64,000 nucleotides of DNA from Achatina immaculata. Its lineage: Eukaryota > Mollusca > Gastropoda > Stylommatophora > Achatinidae. The DNA lies in assembly GCA_009760885.1 (NCBI GenBank), contig CM019692.1, positions 59,775,926 through 59,839,925 on the forward strand. The letters are read 5' to 3'. The notes under the pieces are model-generated. The model was not told the DNA's origin. It searched no databases and was given only the letters and a program-made list of their open reading frames with translations. Below, piece by piece: positions 11,067 through 21,430 of this stretch; position 1 is the stretch's first letter, and the number at the start of each line of letters is the position of its first letter. A program made the position numbers and the translations under genes.

Positions 11067-11590
11067 AGAACGTTATTGTTCTCACTGCCTCCCTGAATGC
11101 AACGCAATCTCGAGCAAGCTGACCAACATTTCGCAATGACATATTCAGACTTTCCGTGATGTGTTGCGCCTACCTGCGGCGCAGTCGCCCCTTTTCGCTG
11201 AGCACTGTGACTTCTGCTATCAACGTCTTCTTCTTCTTCGTTCGCTTCTACCACCAAGACCGCCCCGTGATCCTACTGAATTTACTCCCGTGGTCCACAA
11301 TAGGTACCGTGGACCACACGAGATCCCCGAGAAGATCACAAGAGGTTCAGAGTATCGCAGGTCTTGAGCCAGTATTCTTGGTGGGTCTCAGAAGCGGTAT
11401 TGTGTGACACCGTGGTTTTCGTTGCATCAGTTTAATCTCACTGGAAAACCTCGACGTGTTTTGGATATGATCAACCTCTCCAAAACATGGTCTCCTGATG
11501 TGGCCGAAATATCTCATCTTTCAAACTTTGTTGGTGTTTCTGAGCCAGTTATCTGTGACACCTAATCCCGTCAGTATCTCTTTATTTGAT
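11067..11590 (-). pseudogene. LINE C-terminal remnant split by truncated GMR
   Basis: Right part, minus strand: MRYFGHIRRPCFGEVD (about 11476-11520). The left part, after the insertion, has EKGRLRRR and then SLRNVGQLARDCVAFREAVR (about 11090-11200). This is the familiar tail order of FGHIRR, a basic stretch and LARDR in non-LTR retrotransposons. A GMR fragment (11225-11469) lies between. Many lesions; no RT core. Confidence 0.6.
11225..11469 (-). mobile_element. GMR, 5'-truncated copy (about 245 bp)
   Basis: (TTC)n tail at the left, then the GMR 3' domain, ending inside the first M3 module (CTCGACGTGTTTTGGATATG). Imperfect flanking repeat: ATCAAC at 11219-11224 and 11470-11475, extending to ATCAACGTC against ATCAACCTC. 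Inserted in a LINE C-terminal region. Confidence 0.75.
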
Positions 11591-12025
11591 TTTCTATCTA
11601 TCCATAATATTCTAAGTACCTTTCTACAAATGCAGTTATTTTCTTTTCTGTTGATTTGTTATGCGTCCACATATACATTAGTTAAAACTGACGACAAATA
11701 CCTAACTGCTGTAACAGCTGCAAACATTTCTTATTTGTGAGTAAAATTTTTTTTTAAATCCACTGATGGTTCGCATGTCTGTCACAGCTTCACCATTGTC
11801 CCTTTAGTCATTACTTTTCAGGGTGTTCCACCCGAGTTAAACATGGGGAACTGCTCTGAGGTGCTAATGACATAGTTTATGTTTTCTTTGAAAGTACAGC
11901 TTATAGAATTCTTAACCATGTTAATGTGTCACTGAACGACAACAAAGGACAGCCAAGTTTTTCGTTATGGCATCAGCTTCCACAAGCTCTTAGCCAGTAG
12001 ACGCAGGGAGATCATCCAGCACCAC
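11591..12025. other. Unassigned sequence
   Basis: Nothing recognised. Confidence 0.35.
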
Positions 12026-12028
12026 GGC

Positions 12029-12109
12029 CGTAATTCTGAAGTTCATGTATATTTCTTTCGGTCAATAGAACCAATTAGAAGGGAACAAACATGAACTTCA
12101 ATATTATGG
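12029..12109. mobile_element. Palindromic mini-MITE
   Basis: Inverted arms CGTAATTCTGAAGTTCATG (from 12029) and CATGAACTTCAATATTATG (to 12109), separated by about 40 bp. The arms pair with a few mismatches. Short palindromes of this layout are common non-autonomous DNA transposons in molluscs. No clear TSD was found, so assignment to a superfamily is not possible. Confidence 0.5.
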
Positions 12110-12654
12110 ATTTTTTAAATGATATCATCAAGATAAAATTTCTTTAAAATTCTCTTTTTTGTTCTAGATTTTTCTGAGGGATTTTTGTGTTTTATATCCT
12201 AGCTCTGGTATCGATTTTCCCACAGTAAGAGAATAAAGAACTGCTTTCATGAGACTCATTGTTGCTAGCCAGTCAAGCAGAACAACGAATACTCGGTTCA
12301 GTGAATCAGACACGCGACCCATTCCTTACATAATAAACGACAGATTGCATGATTTGTCGAAGCTAGCTTGCCTGTTCATGTTGAACCTGGCTTCTTGATC
12401 CTCAGAACTCCATTTCGTATTATATTCTTCCATTGGCACTTTTAGTCCAGAAAGACGGTTTCTTCCAATGTCTTAGGCTTCTATAGCAAGTCATGGTCTA
12501 TATCCCAGGGCAGACAGTTTAGAAAACAAAATATGAGGCTATTATTTGCTATTTTTTACTGTTTCCCTCTAATGCAAGAGTGGTTATAGACAAGCTCACC
12601 GTGACTTCTGTGCTAGAGAAGGAGAATGAAGACGCTCTCCGATCTTGTAGTTAG

Positions 12655-12795
12655 TGGCCCGTAGTTGACGTGCTAGCGTCAGGGCTGACAAACCATAGCC
12701 GGCCAAGACCCTGCCCCACTACTCCGTAGTGCCAATAACAGGCCCAGACTGGCTAACGGGGCAGGGATCGCCGTAGACCCTCTGGTGGTGGAGTC
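12655..12795 (-). repeat. Core repeat (CR) copy
   Basis: Its reverse complement runs from CTCCACCACCAGAGGGTCTA to GGGTCTTGGCCGGCTATGG and then TTTGTCAGCCCTGACGC. This alignable core of about 130 bp recurs at 19745, 25588 (minus), 42540, 44313 and 50605, and in part at 30440. The GGTTTGTC or GGTTCGTC motif resembles a pol III B box only loosely, so I do not call it a tRNA-SINE. Confidence 0.6.
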
Positions 12796-13059
12796 TACTA
12801 AAGAAGTACTGCACACCTCCTTGCTTGTTAGCTGCACTCAGGAACTGAAAACAGCCACCCGTAACCCGCTCCCAGTCCTAACCGATGATGGCCTCAACAT
12901 CTTCACCGCATTCTCTGCAAAGAACACCAGCTCGAAGTTCTAGGAAGAAAGAAGAAAAAGAAGTAGGGCTTAAACATTCGTCTTTATTTCCTTCGGTAGA
13001 ACAGCCAGAAATACCCATCATGATCAACAGCCCTGGCCACACTAGGCGAGGACAAAAAA

Positions 13060-13430
13060 GTCTGTTCTCGTTTTAGAAATCTTCATTCTCCTTTCATTAT
13101 TTGATTCTTGTGTTCTCGTTTTAGAAATCTTCCTTCCCCTTTATTATTTGATTCTTTACCTGTGTTCTCGTTTTAGAAATCGTCCTTCCCCTTTCACTAT
13201 TTGATTCTACACTTGTGTTCTCGTTTTAGAAATCTTCCTTCCTTTTTATTATTTGATTCTTTACTTGTGTTCTCGTTTTAGAAATCTTCCTTCCCCTTTA
13301 TTATTTGATTCTTCACCTGTGTTCTCGTTTTAGAAATCTTCTTTCCCCTTTATGATTTGATTCTTTACCTGTGTTCTCGTTTTAGAAATCTTCCTTCCTT
13401 TTCATTATTTGAATCTTTATCTGAAATTTG
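13060..13430. repeat. 52-bp minisatellite, about 7 units
   Basis: GTTCTCGTTTTAGAAATCTT recurs seven times with a period near 52 bp, each followed by a CCTTCCCC and TTATTTGATTCTT block. Units differ by single substitutions. Confidence 0.9.
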
Positions 13431-13516
13431 GAGATCTGCCTGGAACTTCTTCCTCGAGGGTATTTGGTTTTGATTGATCTCTAGATTCCCTCAGAGATCT
13501 GTTTAGTTCCTTGCTG

Positions 13517-13518
<2 letters not shown>

Positions 13519-13575
<57 letters not shown>
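13519..13575. repeat. (TA)n microsatellite, left flank of LINE D
   Basis: About 28 TA units directly abutting the 3' end of the LINE D copy. A matching array abuts its other end. Confidence 0.9.
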
Positions 13576-13579
<4 letters not shown>

Positions 13580-14063
13580 CCTTCCCGTGCCGGTAAACGT
13601 CACATAGGACTCGCAAAGTAGTTCGCCAATTTTTCCTGTCTTCGGCGAGTCTTTCAACCTCATCAAGATATTTTATGCCTGTTAATTTGGCCTCTCTTAA
13701 CAATGTCTCACGTGGTCTGCCTCTTTTTCTTTGGCCTGTTGTGTTCCACTTGATAGCTTGTTTTGGGATTCTCTGATCGTTTCTTCTCATCACATGGCCA
13801 ACATATGTTCATCTCCTTTTCCTGATCACCCATGAGACTGGTTGTTGTTTAGTCATCTGTCTTATCTCTGCATTGTTCTTGAATTCGTTCCACTTGATGT
13901 CGAGTATTTTCCTTAAGCATTTGTTTTCAAGAGAGTCCAATATATTTTCTATTTCTTTAGTTGTTTTCCAGCTTTCACACGCATAAATGAGGGTGGATAT
14001 TACATTTAAATTGAATAGTCTTAACTTGTATTTTGTGCTTATAACTTTTGAATGCCATGTGTT

Positions 14064-15086
14064 CTAAAGATTCTTGAAGATCGATGCTGCTTTTGCAATT
14101 CTATTTATAACTTCCTTTCTAGTGCCACCATCCTGGTCTATGTAGCTGCCAAGGTATGGAAATTGATTGACTTCTTCAATATCTGTCCCTTCTACGTGTA
14201 TTTTTCCATTTTGATTGAGAGGAATTTTCATTATTTTTGTTTTGTCCTTGTTAATTTCAAGTCCTATTTTGCTAGCCACTGAAGACAGGCTATTTGTTTT
14301 TTCTTGCATAGAATTCACATTGTTACTGATAAGAGTTATGTCATCAGCAAAATCAAAATCTTCTAGTTGGTTCCCATGTACCCAGTCAATACCTGTCTTA
14401 CCTGTGCAGCATTTTTTCATTATGAAGTCTATTGTAATTCCAAAAAGTAAAGGAGACAGTATACATCCCTGTTTCACACCTGTTTCATTCTGGAACCATT
14501 CACTCATCCATTCTTCTGTCTTGACTGCACAAACATATAAATTGTGTAAGTCCTTAATGATGTTGACAATTTTAGATGGTATTCCATATAGACTTAAAAT
14601 TCTCCATAATGAATCTCTGTGTGTTCTATCAAATGCCTTTTTAAAGTCTATGAAGTTCAATATTAATGGTTTCTGCTTTTCAATATGTTCTTTAAGTATT
14701 ATTCTTAGAGTAAAGATCTGTTCGAGACTTCTTCTCCCTTTTCGAAATCCTGCTTGTTCTTCTCTCATTGCGGTATCCACTATATCCATAAGTCTATTCA
14801 AAATGACCTTGCAAAATACTTTTGACACAACTGATGTTAAGGTTACTCGTCTACAATTGTCACAGTCACTAAGGCTGCCTTTTTGCTTGTTTGTTGGTAT
14901 TTTAACAATGATTCCTTTTTTCCTTTTAGAAGGAACCTTTTCTTCTTTCCAAATCTTATTAAACATTCTCTGTAGTTGTCTCATGGTGTCACTATTGATA
15001 GCTTTTAGCATTTCAGGTGTTATTTCATCTTCACCTGCAGCTTTTTTGTTAGCCATTAAATTCACTGCAGTTTCAATTTCATGCAA
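14064..15086 (-). pseudogene. LINE D reverse transcriptase domain, 340 residues open
   Basis: The longest clean RT frame in the window. In order it has NKKAAGEDEITPEMLK, a degraded CDNCRRVTLTSVVSKVF, EEQAGFRKGRRSLEQIF, ILNFIDFKKAFDRTHRDSLW (first catalytic Asp), GVKQGCILSPLLF, FDFADDITLISNN (FADD catalytic pair), KTKIMK and FPYLGSYIDQDGG. Residues needed for catalysis are visible, but the protein is cut off upstream by the nested insertion and downstream by a frameshift. The tail (CLRKILDIKWNEF, YVGHVMRRND, KRGRPRETL) continues in other frames to about 13600. Confidence 0.88.
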
Positions 15087-15109
15087 TTTAATTTCATCTA
15101 GGTTGACAT

Positions 15110-15410
15110 CTTATTAGCAGAAATGCAGATGAAACCACTGACAACAATTATTGAGGAAAGACGCTGGCGATGGTTGGGACATGTGCTCCGAATGACTGAC
15201 AACTCACTACCAAAAATAGCACTAAGATGGACACCACAGGGGAACAGAAGTAAGGGTAGACTAAAAGAGACATGGAGAAGAACAACAGAAAGGATGTTGA
15301 GCAATAGAGGGCTCACCTGGGCAAGAGCAGAAAAGGCGAAGGACAGGCATTTGTGGAAAACCTTTGCGGAAGCCCCATGTGCCCTGGGCACTTAAGGTTC
15401 AGAGAAAGAG
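15110..15410 (+). mobile_element. LINE family E, 3' fragment nested in LINE D, 10-bp TSD
   Basis: Plus-strand insertion with TSDs AGGTTGACAT at 15100-15109 and 15411-15420. It encodes only the C-terminal tail: RRWRWLGHVLRMTDN, then GNRSKGRLKETWRRTTERML, SNRGLTWARAEKAKDRHLW and CALGT. The 3' palindrome GTGCCCTGGGCAC lies at 15379-15391, followed by TTAAGGTTCAGAGAAAGAG. It is opposite in orientation to its host element. Confidence 0.9.
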
Positions 15411-15587
15411 AGGTTGACATTTAGTTGTGGGGCTGGTAAGTCGGTTTCAGGGTTTAACAAATCTTTTGGGTGTGGTCGATTAAGTATTTCTTGGAAGTGT
15501 TCAGCCCATCTTTGCTTTTGGTCTTTACTTGATGTTAATAGGGTTCTAGTTTTACTAAGGATTGGTCTTTCTTTTGATATGTAGCTG

Positions 15588-15917
15588 TTAGTCTCTTTTG
15601 ATGTTATATAAAGTTTTGCTGTCTCCTGTTTTTGTTGCTTTCTCTGCCTCTTTCGCCATTTTGTCTACGTATTCTTTTTTATCCCTTCTAGCTGAACCTT
15701 TTACTTTCTTGTCTATTTCTTTGTATGTTGCTTTTGCCAGATCTTTTCGAAGATCTGTTTTTACATTCAGCATGACTAATTTGACTGCTCGTCTTTCATG
15801 TATGTATTTGCATGTGCTTTCTGATATCCATGCTTTTCTACTTGGTTTTTTCAGTCCAGCGCTTGCTTTTGCTGCTGTGATTATGGCAGTGCTGTAAGAA
15901 TTTGATAATTCATCCAT
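15588..15917 (-). pseudogene. LINE D linker region between endonuclease and RT
   Basis: Lys/Ala-rich frame with KPSRKAWISESTCKYIHERR, then AKATYKEIDKKVKGSARRDK and KEYVDKMAKEAEKA. This is the charged spacer seen between endonuclease and RT in these elements. No catalytic role is known. It belongs to the LINE D copy. Confidence 0.7.
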
Positions 15918-16358
15918 ACCTATCTCCTCTATTCACTGGGTGTTTTTGAATGATTGGCAAGTTCCTAATTAAAATTACTGTTAGTATTCTCTTCGTGCAG
16001 GCTGTGACTGTTTATCTTTCTGTGTACTGATTTCTTGTGTTGGCTTTTTAATTTTAGTTTTATTTTCCCTATGCACAGATTGTGATCACTGTTAACATCT
16101 GCACTCCTATAAGCCCTTACATCTATCAGAGATGTTCTGCGTTGCTTTCTAATACACAAATGATCTATCTGGTTTCTAGTTCTATCATCTGGAGATATCC
16201 ACGTTGTTTTATGTATCTATTTATGTGGAAATATTGTGTCTCCAATGACCATTCCCTCTATTAGACATATTTCAATTAATCTTTCTCTGTTCTGGTTAAC
16301 CATGTCAATTCCTTCTTTCCCCATTACTTTTTCAACGTCGGTGTTATCTTTCCCTACC

Positions 16359-16838
16359 TTAGCGTTGAAGTTCCCCCATAGCAATTAGGATGTCGTGTTT
16401 AGGGACTTTGTTGATGATTTGTTGCAATTGGTGATAGAAATCATCTTTCACCTCATCATCTGCATCGTTCGTGGGTGCATAACTCTGTATTATTGTCATT
16501 CTTACTTGTCTTATGTTGTATCGTGCGCTTATACGACTGTTCACTGGTTCCCAATCTACAAGGCTCTTTGCTGCTATATGTGACATAATAATACCTACCC
16601 CATCTCGATGCTTGTCGTCGTTTCTGCCCGAATGTATTATTAACTTACCATTTTCCGCCGATCTTTTACCTGCTTCTGGCTATCGCATTTCGCTGATGCC
16701 CAGTACGTCTAGATGGTATCTCTCCATTTCTTTGATGACCTGAGTAGTTTTTGTTGGTGCTGCCATCGTTCTCACATTCCAGAATCCAATCTTTGTCACA
16801 TGTTTGGGGCCGACGAATGAGCTCCTCGGAGTTGCCAT
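16359..16838 (-). pseudogene. LINE D endonuclease domain (broken)
   Basis: Apurinic-type endonuclease domain, which in an active element nicks target DNA to prime reverse transcription. The minus frame from ATG at 16836-16838 contains IGFWNVRTM (the catalytic Asn motif) and LDVLGISEMR (the Glu motif), then an in-frame TAG where related elements have Trp. After the stop: DGVGIIMSHIA, IIQSYAPTND and PKHDILIAMGEL, where the expected GDFN motif is lost. The C-terminal SDHNLCIGKIKLKL motif (SDH catalytic His region) is at about 16050-16080 in another frame. Confidence 0.8.
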
Positions 16839-16931
16839 CCCTGGTGCTCTGTTGTTTCTTTGCGAGTTTCCCTAACGATATCTTTTTTTCCCATCTGGAG
16901 TCGCCTCTAGATAGGTCACAGGATAAGGTTA

Positions 16932-16933
<2 letters not shown>

Positions 16934-16978
<45 letters not shown>
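16934..16978. repeat. (TA)n microsatellite, right flank of LINE D
   Basis: About 22 TA units abutting the 5' end of LINE D, mirroring the array at 13519-13575. Confidence 0.9.
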
Positions 16979-16981
<3 letters not shown>

Positions 16982-18794
16982 TAACTTAGTTCTGCATCTT
17001 TTATTTCATTTTCAAATTATTTCAGAAGATGGCTGCAGATCGTGTTAAGTGGAGAGAATTTGTTGCTAAAATGTAAGACGCCATAAGGTAGTCTGGGCTA
17101 TACTCGTAATTGCATAGTCTACCAGTGACGAGGGGCAGGAGGTAGATCGATGGATGTCGATCGCTGTCTGAAACTACCGGGTTTTCATGCGTATAATTTC
17201 GTTTTTCTTCCACAAAAATTTCTCCATCTGTGTACGTGCAGCAATTACAAAATCTTTGATAAGCTTTCAGTTTTATTTTTCTTTGTGTCAATAGTTCTTG
17301 TTTCTGTCCCGTTCGGTGGAAATTCTCAAGTGCGTGCTGTTTAGTTCTGAGATTTCTTTCTTTTCTTATGTGTCGTGCCAGTGTTTCACGGGCGTATATG
17401 ATTATACAGCTACACTCTGCGGGATTGTTTTTTTTTTTTCCTCCCTAGCATTTGAAAAACTTGCCTTTCTTTGCTTTTCCTTGCCACTTGGTCCAGACTC
17501 CCCCCTCCCTTTTTTTTCTCCCGGCCTTCCTCATTTTTTGCTTACCTTGATTTACCTGATGATTGTTCAGGTATCTCTACTGTCTTGTGATGACACGTCC
17601 GAAAACTGTTAAGCTGCCTTTTTTTTTTAAATTTTAAAATTACTTTTCAATGCTGCGCAGTATATCTTTGACAATTTTTTCATTAAAAAAAAAAATTCCT
17701 CTTATTTTCTGGCCATTAAAGATATATATGCTGCATCTTTCTGTCTTTATGACTTTCATTTCTGTACAGTATTTGCGAATTGTCACATAATCATGCAGTG
17801 ATACAAGCTGAATGTAGCACTGACGCTGTGATAACCTTTCACCTTCTTTCCTGGTATTTTCTTATTTGTTGGGATCTTCCATGTTCGATAAATAGTTGGG
17901 GGGGGGGGGGTGAGAGGGGGGGGGTGCGGGGGGCGTGCATTTTCTGTTCCTTTCAAGATATATTCAGTTGTGCAATTTGTCATCTGCTGTCCTTGTTCCG
18001 AATGAATTGAATCTATCTACGTGTGTTAGTTTATTTATCTATGTGTGTCAGTTTAGTTATTTATGTGTGTCAGTTTATTTTCCTTTCTTTGAATACTGTA
18101 TTTTCACATGTGACAGGAAAGTTGTTTCTGACTCATTGCTATTTATCTCTATTCATTATTTATCTGTAATTTAAGATTATAAATGGCCCCCCGCCCTAAG
18201 ACGCAAAAATAATGTATCAAGTTCCTTTTTTGTCCTTCCTTCATGCTACAGCTTTCAGTGTTGCTGTCTGGGAAAGAAGTGGAGGCGGATGAAACAAAGC
18301 CTTGAGTAGTTTCGGCCTTTCCCTGCACAAAAAAGGTTCTGTTCTTCTTTGTCGTATATCAGCTAGGAAAAAAGGCCCCACTGCTGAAAGACTTAGAATT
18401 ATCATACATCTGAAACCAAAAATCATTACAAAACTGCCTTTAAAAAAAAAAAAAAGAAGCACGTGTTCGTGTTCGAAGACGCCTGCAGTGTATCAAGGAC
18501 GGATAGCTTTGAGCTTTGTTAAGATTGAAACGATTTTACTTTACAAAAAGGGCATTTCCAGAATATTATACCTTTAGTTCTTCGAAGAGATTACTTGTTT
18601 AAAGTCTTAAACTTTAAAGCACAGAAGCATAGATTTATTTAAACCACATTAAACCACATAATCCTGACAATTCTGAGCGTAATAATCTAAAGCCAGAGAT
18701 GCGAAAGATAATAATAGTAATAATAATAATCTCCTGTAGCACAAACACCCCCGAGAATTGAAATATTCAAAAGTGTCTAAAAAAAAAAAAGAAA
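16979..18794. other. Unassigned sequence with homopolymers
   Basis: No gene recognised. It holds a G-rich run (about 17897-17932), a three-unit tandem of about 23 bp (GTGTGTYAGTTTATTTAT type) near 18018-18080, T and A runs, and a short (AAT)n at 18716-18731. Open frames here are short and featureless. Confidence 0.4.
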
Positions 18795-19090
18795 AAAATT
18801 AATCTTTTGGTGGGTAGTAGGGGAAAAATGATAACCGCAACAGACAATGACAATACATTATAACAAAGGAGAAGACACTTCATTATATACAACATAATAA
18901 TAGGTTACGCTGACATAATCATCGCCTGAGTACCTGTTCTGCTGTTTTTAACGAAACAAAAATCATCAACAATACTTACAGCTCCTAACTCGTAATTTGT
19001 TTTCTCCATCATTCTTTTCTTATTTCCGTGTTTATGAACTAATTGCAGTCCGCGTCTGCCAACAGCAGTTAAAAGATTCGTTATTTAGGC
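18795..19090 (-). repeat. Dispersed repeat, copy 2 of an inverted pair
   Basis: Reverse-complement match to 10500-10825, including GTCTGCCAACAGCAGTTAAA and CTTATTTCCGTGTTTATGAA. An A-rich run (18781-18800) abuts its left edge. Confidence 0.65.
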
Positions 19091-19269
19091 GACATTTCGC
19101 GACATTCCCTTATAATGAAGAAAAGGCAAAAATGAGCGTGTATTAACACAAAAGAAGGTTTGTGGCATTCATTCTGTGCTACATGCTGAGTTTAGGGCTA
19201 TTTTCTGTTCGTTTGTTTAAAGCAGCAGGATGCCTATTCCGATTGTGAAGTGAAAAAATATTCATCCAT

Positions 19270-19590
19270 CCATCCATTCTTTCTTTCTTTCTTTTCTTTT
19301 CTTTTCTTTCCTCCTTTCTTTCTTTCTTTTCTTTTCTTTCTTTCTTTCGTTCTTTTATTTCTTTCTTTCTTTCTTTTCTTTTCCTTCTTTCTTTCTTTTC
19401 TTTCTTTCTTTCTTTCTTTCTTTTCTTTTCTTTCTTTCTTTCCTTCTTTCTTTTCTTTCTTTCTTTCTTTTCCTTCTTTCTTTCTTTCTTTTCTTTTCTT
19501 TCTTTCTTTCTTTCTTTTCTTTCTTTCTTTTCTTTTCTTTTCTTTCTTTCTTTTCTTTCTTTCTTTCTTTCTTTCTTTATCGTTCTTCTT
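19270..19590. repeat. (TTTC)n pyrimidine tract, about 320 bp
   Basis: Almost pure CT on the plus strand, made of TTTC and TTTTC units with rare G or A. The long Lys/Glu/Arg-rich open frames on the minus strand are artefacts of it. Confidence 0.95.
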
Positions 19591-19744
19591 CTTCTTCCTG
19601 AAATTGGGAGCATGATTTTCTTTGCAGCTAATGTTGTGAAGGTGTTGAAGCACAGCACTGTGTCGGACAGGGAGCGGATTATGGAAGCTATTTTTTTCAA
19701 TCCCTGATTGGCTAAAAAAAGCAGGGGGTGTGCAATAATTCTTT

Positions 19745-19900
19745 AGCAAGCTCCACCACCATGGGGCCTATGGCGATCACTTCCTCGCTAGTTAGGCTGG
19801 ATCTGTTACTGAGGGTAACAACGGAGATGTGGGACAGGATCTTGGTCGGCTTTGGTCCGCCAACCGAGACAGCTACGGATCAATGACTGCCAATCAGACA
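19745..19900 (+). repeat. Core repeat (CR) copy
   Basis: Runs from AGCTCCACCACCATGGGGCC through TCTGTTACTGAGGGTAACAA to GGGACAGGATCTTGGTCGGC and TTTGGTCCGCCAACC. It aligns along its length with the copies at 12655 and 42540. Confidence 0.6.
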
Positions 19901-20519
19901 GCGTCCTCACCCAGCCCAGTATCGTTAAAAGTGAAAAGAAAATACAGCATCATTTTCTTGTTGATCAGAAAAATAAAGTTAGGTCCGGCCTTTGCTTTCC
20001 ACCTTACAGATTCTACAGATAACCGTGAAGAGGCAGCGGAAGATGGTGATCATGATATCAGTCAGTTCGGGAAATGTCAGTCTTTCCCATTCTGAGCCTG
20101 TTGCAGGTTGGCAAGGAATTATAGGCTTCTCTGAGGGAACTCAAGAAAGATCTGTTGACGTGCTCAGCAGAGAACACATATGTCATAGAACGTGCTAACA
20201 AGCAGGATTTGTTACACTGAGCACCGAGGGGAAGCTGGATACAGGGTTTATTTCATTAGCCTTACCTGATGATTACAGCACGGATAGATGAGCCATTCTC
20301 CCATGGGAACAACTGTGTTAAGAACACACTTATCTTAACATATTCTTTGTGAGACAGGGAACATATATCTGTTTGATTAAAAGCTCTGACCCACTTCTGT
20401 AGCCCAGAAACCTGTAGCAATCAACACCAATTATAATGTCAGGTTGGTGGATGGATGGGGACATGGAGATCGCTGGCAGGGATGAGGAAAACCTGGTGTG
20501 AAACCAGTGAATCCAGGAA

Positions 20520-20905
20520 GTAATAAGCCTGTGGGTCCTCAACAACAATGGCTACCAGAATAAGGTAAACAAAACAGAGCCAGCAGACTATAGGTGGCGG
20601 GGAATGGATATCGTTGAATCACTCATCAGATTCATCATCCCAAAGAGTGTCTCTGTGGAACTGCCGTTGGGCCTGATGTGGAGACTTGGCTTAAGTACAG
20701 CCACCAGAGGCTGGAAATCAAACAGGCCAGCCTACACCACTGTCTTCATGGCAGTCCGAATAAGACCACACTCTGCCCTAGCAAGTAAAACTGCTGAAGT
20801 CGGAGGTACCCAGCCAGAAGGCCATAAAAAAAACATCAGGGTACCACGCGTTACCGCTAAATACGTAAGCAGAAGAAGAAGAAGAAGACGAAGAAGAAGA
20901 ACCAT
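20520..20905 (+). repeat. Possible GAA-tailed retroposed sequence
   Basis: A relatively GC-rich block ending in GTAAGCAGAAGAAGAAG and further GAA/GAC repeats. The stretch at 44838-45108 ends in a similar way (CAAAGCAGAAGAAGAAAA), also downstream of a CR copy, so CR plus this block may be one longer element. Only the tail similarity is clear. It contains no recognised coding domain. Confidence 0.3.
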
Positions 20906-21236
20906 TTTAGATTTGTGAAATTCTCTCCACAAGACACGACAGGTCGTACTAGAAATCCTCTGTAGTCAACCCACAGTGCAGAGACATTTCAAATGGTATT
21001 TACGTTGCGTTCAACGGAAACTGTGGAACCAAAAGATGACCGTACTAGTGTAACTGCACTATTATAACCGTTCCCAAAACCGGATCTGGCCAACACCCTG
21101 TCCAGCTTCTTCGTTGCTTCACCTAGTAAGAGGCTTAAGCTGGCGAACAGGGGTAGGGCTCAGACTGTATCCCACTGTTGTGAGTCAAAGAGAGAAAAGC
21201 CCTCCCCCCACCACCTTTCTCTTTTTTGGATAGAGT

Positions 21237-21430
21237 CTTACAGCTAGCCATTGTGATTCATTCTCAGTCCATTGCAATGCTTGCGTTATAGCTAGTCACT
21301 GTAACTCATTCTCAATCCGTTACAGTGCTTGTGTTACAGCTAGTAATTGTAACTCATTCTCAATCCGTTACAATCCTCATGTTACAGCTAGTCACTGTAA
21401 CTCATTCTCAGTCCGTTACAATGCTTGTGT
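21237..21430. repeat. 48-bp minisatellite, 4 units
   Basis: GTTACAGCTAGTCAYTGTAA recurs at about 21237, 21285, 21333 and 21381, each followed by CTCATTCTCAATCCGTTACA. Confidence 0.85.

Larger units (their letters stand above)
13577..16933 (-). mobile_element. LINE family D, near full-length (3.36 kb)
   Basis: Minus-strand non-LTR retrotransposon with endonuclease (about 16838-16359), a linker (about 16160-15420), an RT (15086-14064) and a C-terminal tail (about 14060-13580). The order and length fit RTE-like single-ORF elements. The 3' end GGCACGGGAAGGAT matches copies at 29355 and 33118. Both ends abut (TA)n arrays, consistent with insertion into a pre-existing TA microsatellite. It is interrupted by a LINE E fragment at 15110-15410 and broken by several stops and frameshifts, so it is inactive. 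The 300-residue open frame on the plus strand here is antisense shadow. Confidence 0.88.

Noticed and set aside
14215..15117. 300-residue plus-strand open frame
   Set aside because: Antisense to the well-supported LINE D reverse transcriptase.
19179..19749. Lys/Glu/Arg-rich proteins of about 170 residues on the minus strand
   Set aside because: Direct reading of the (TTTC)n tract.
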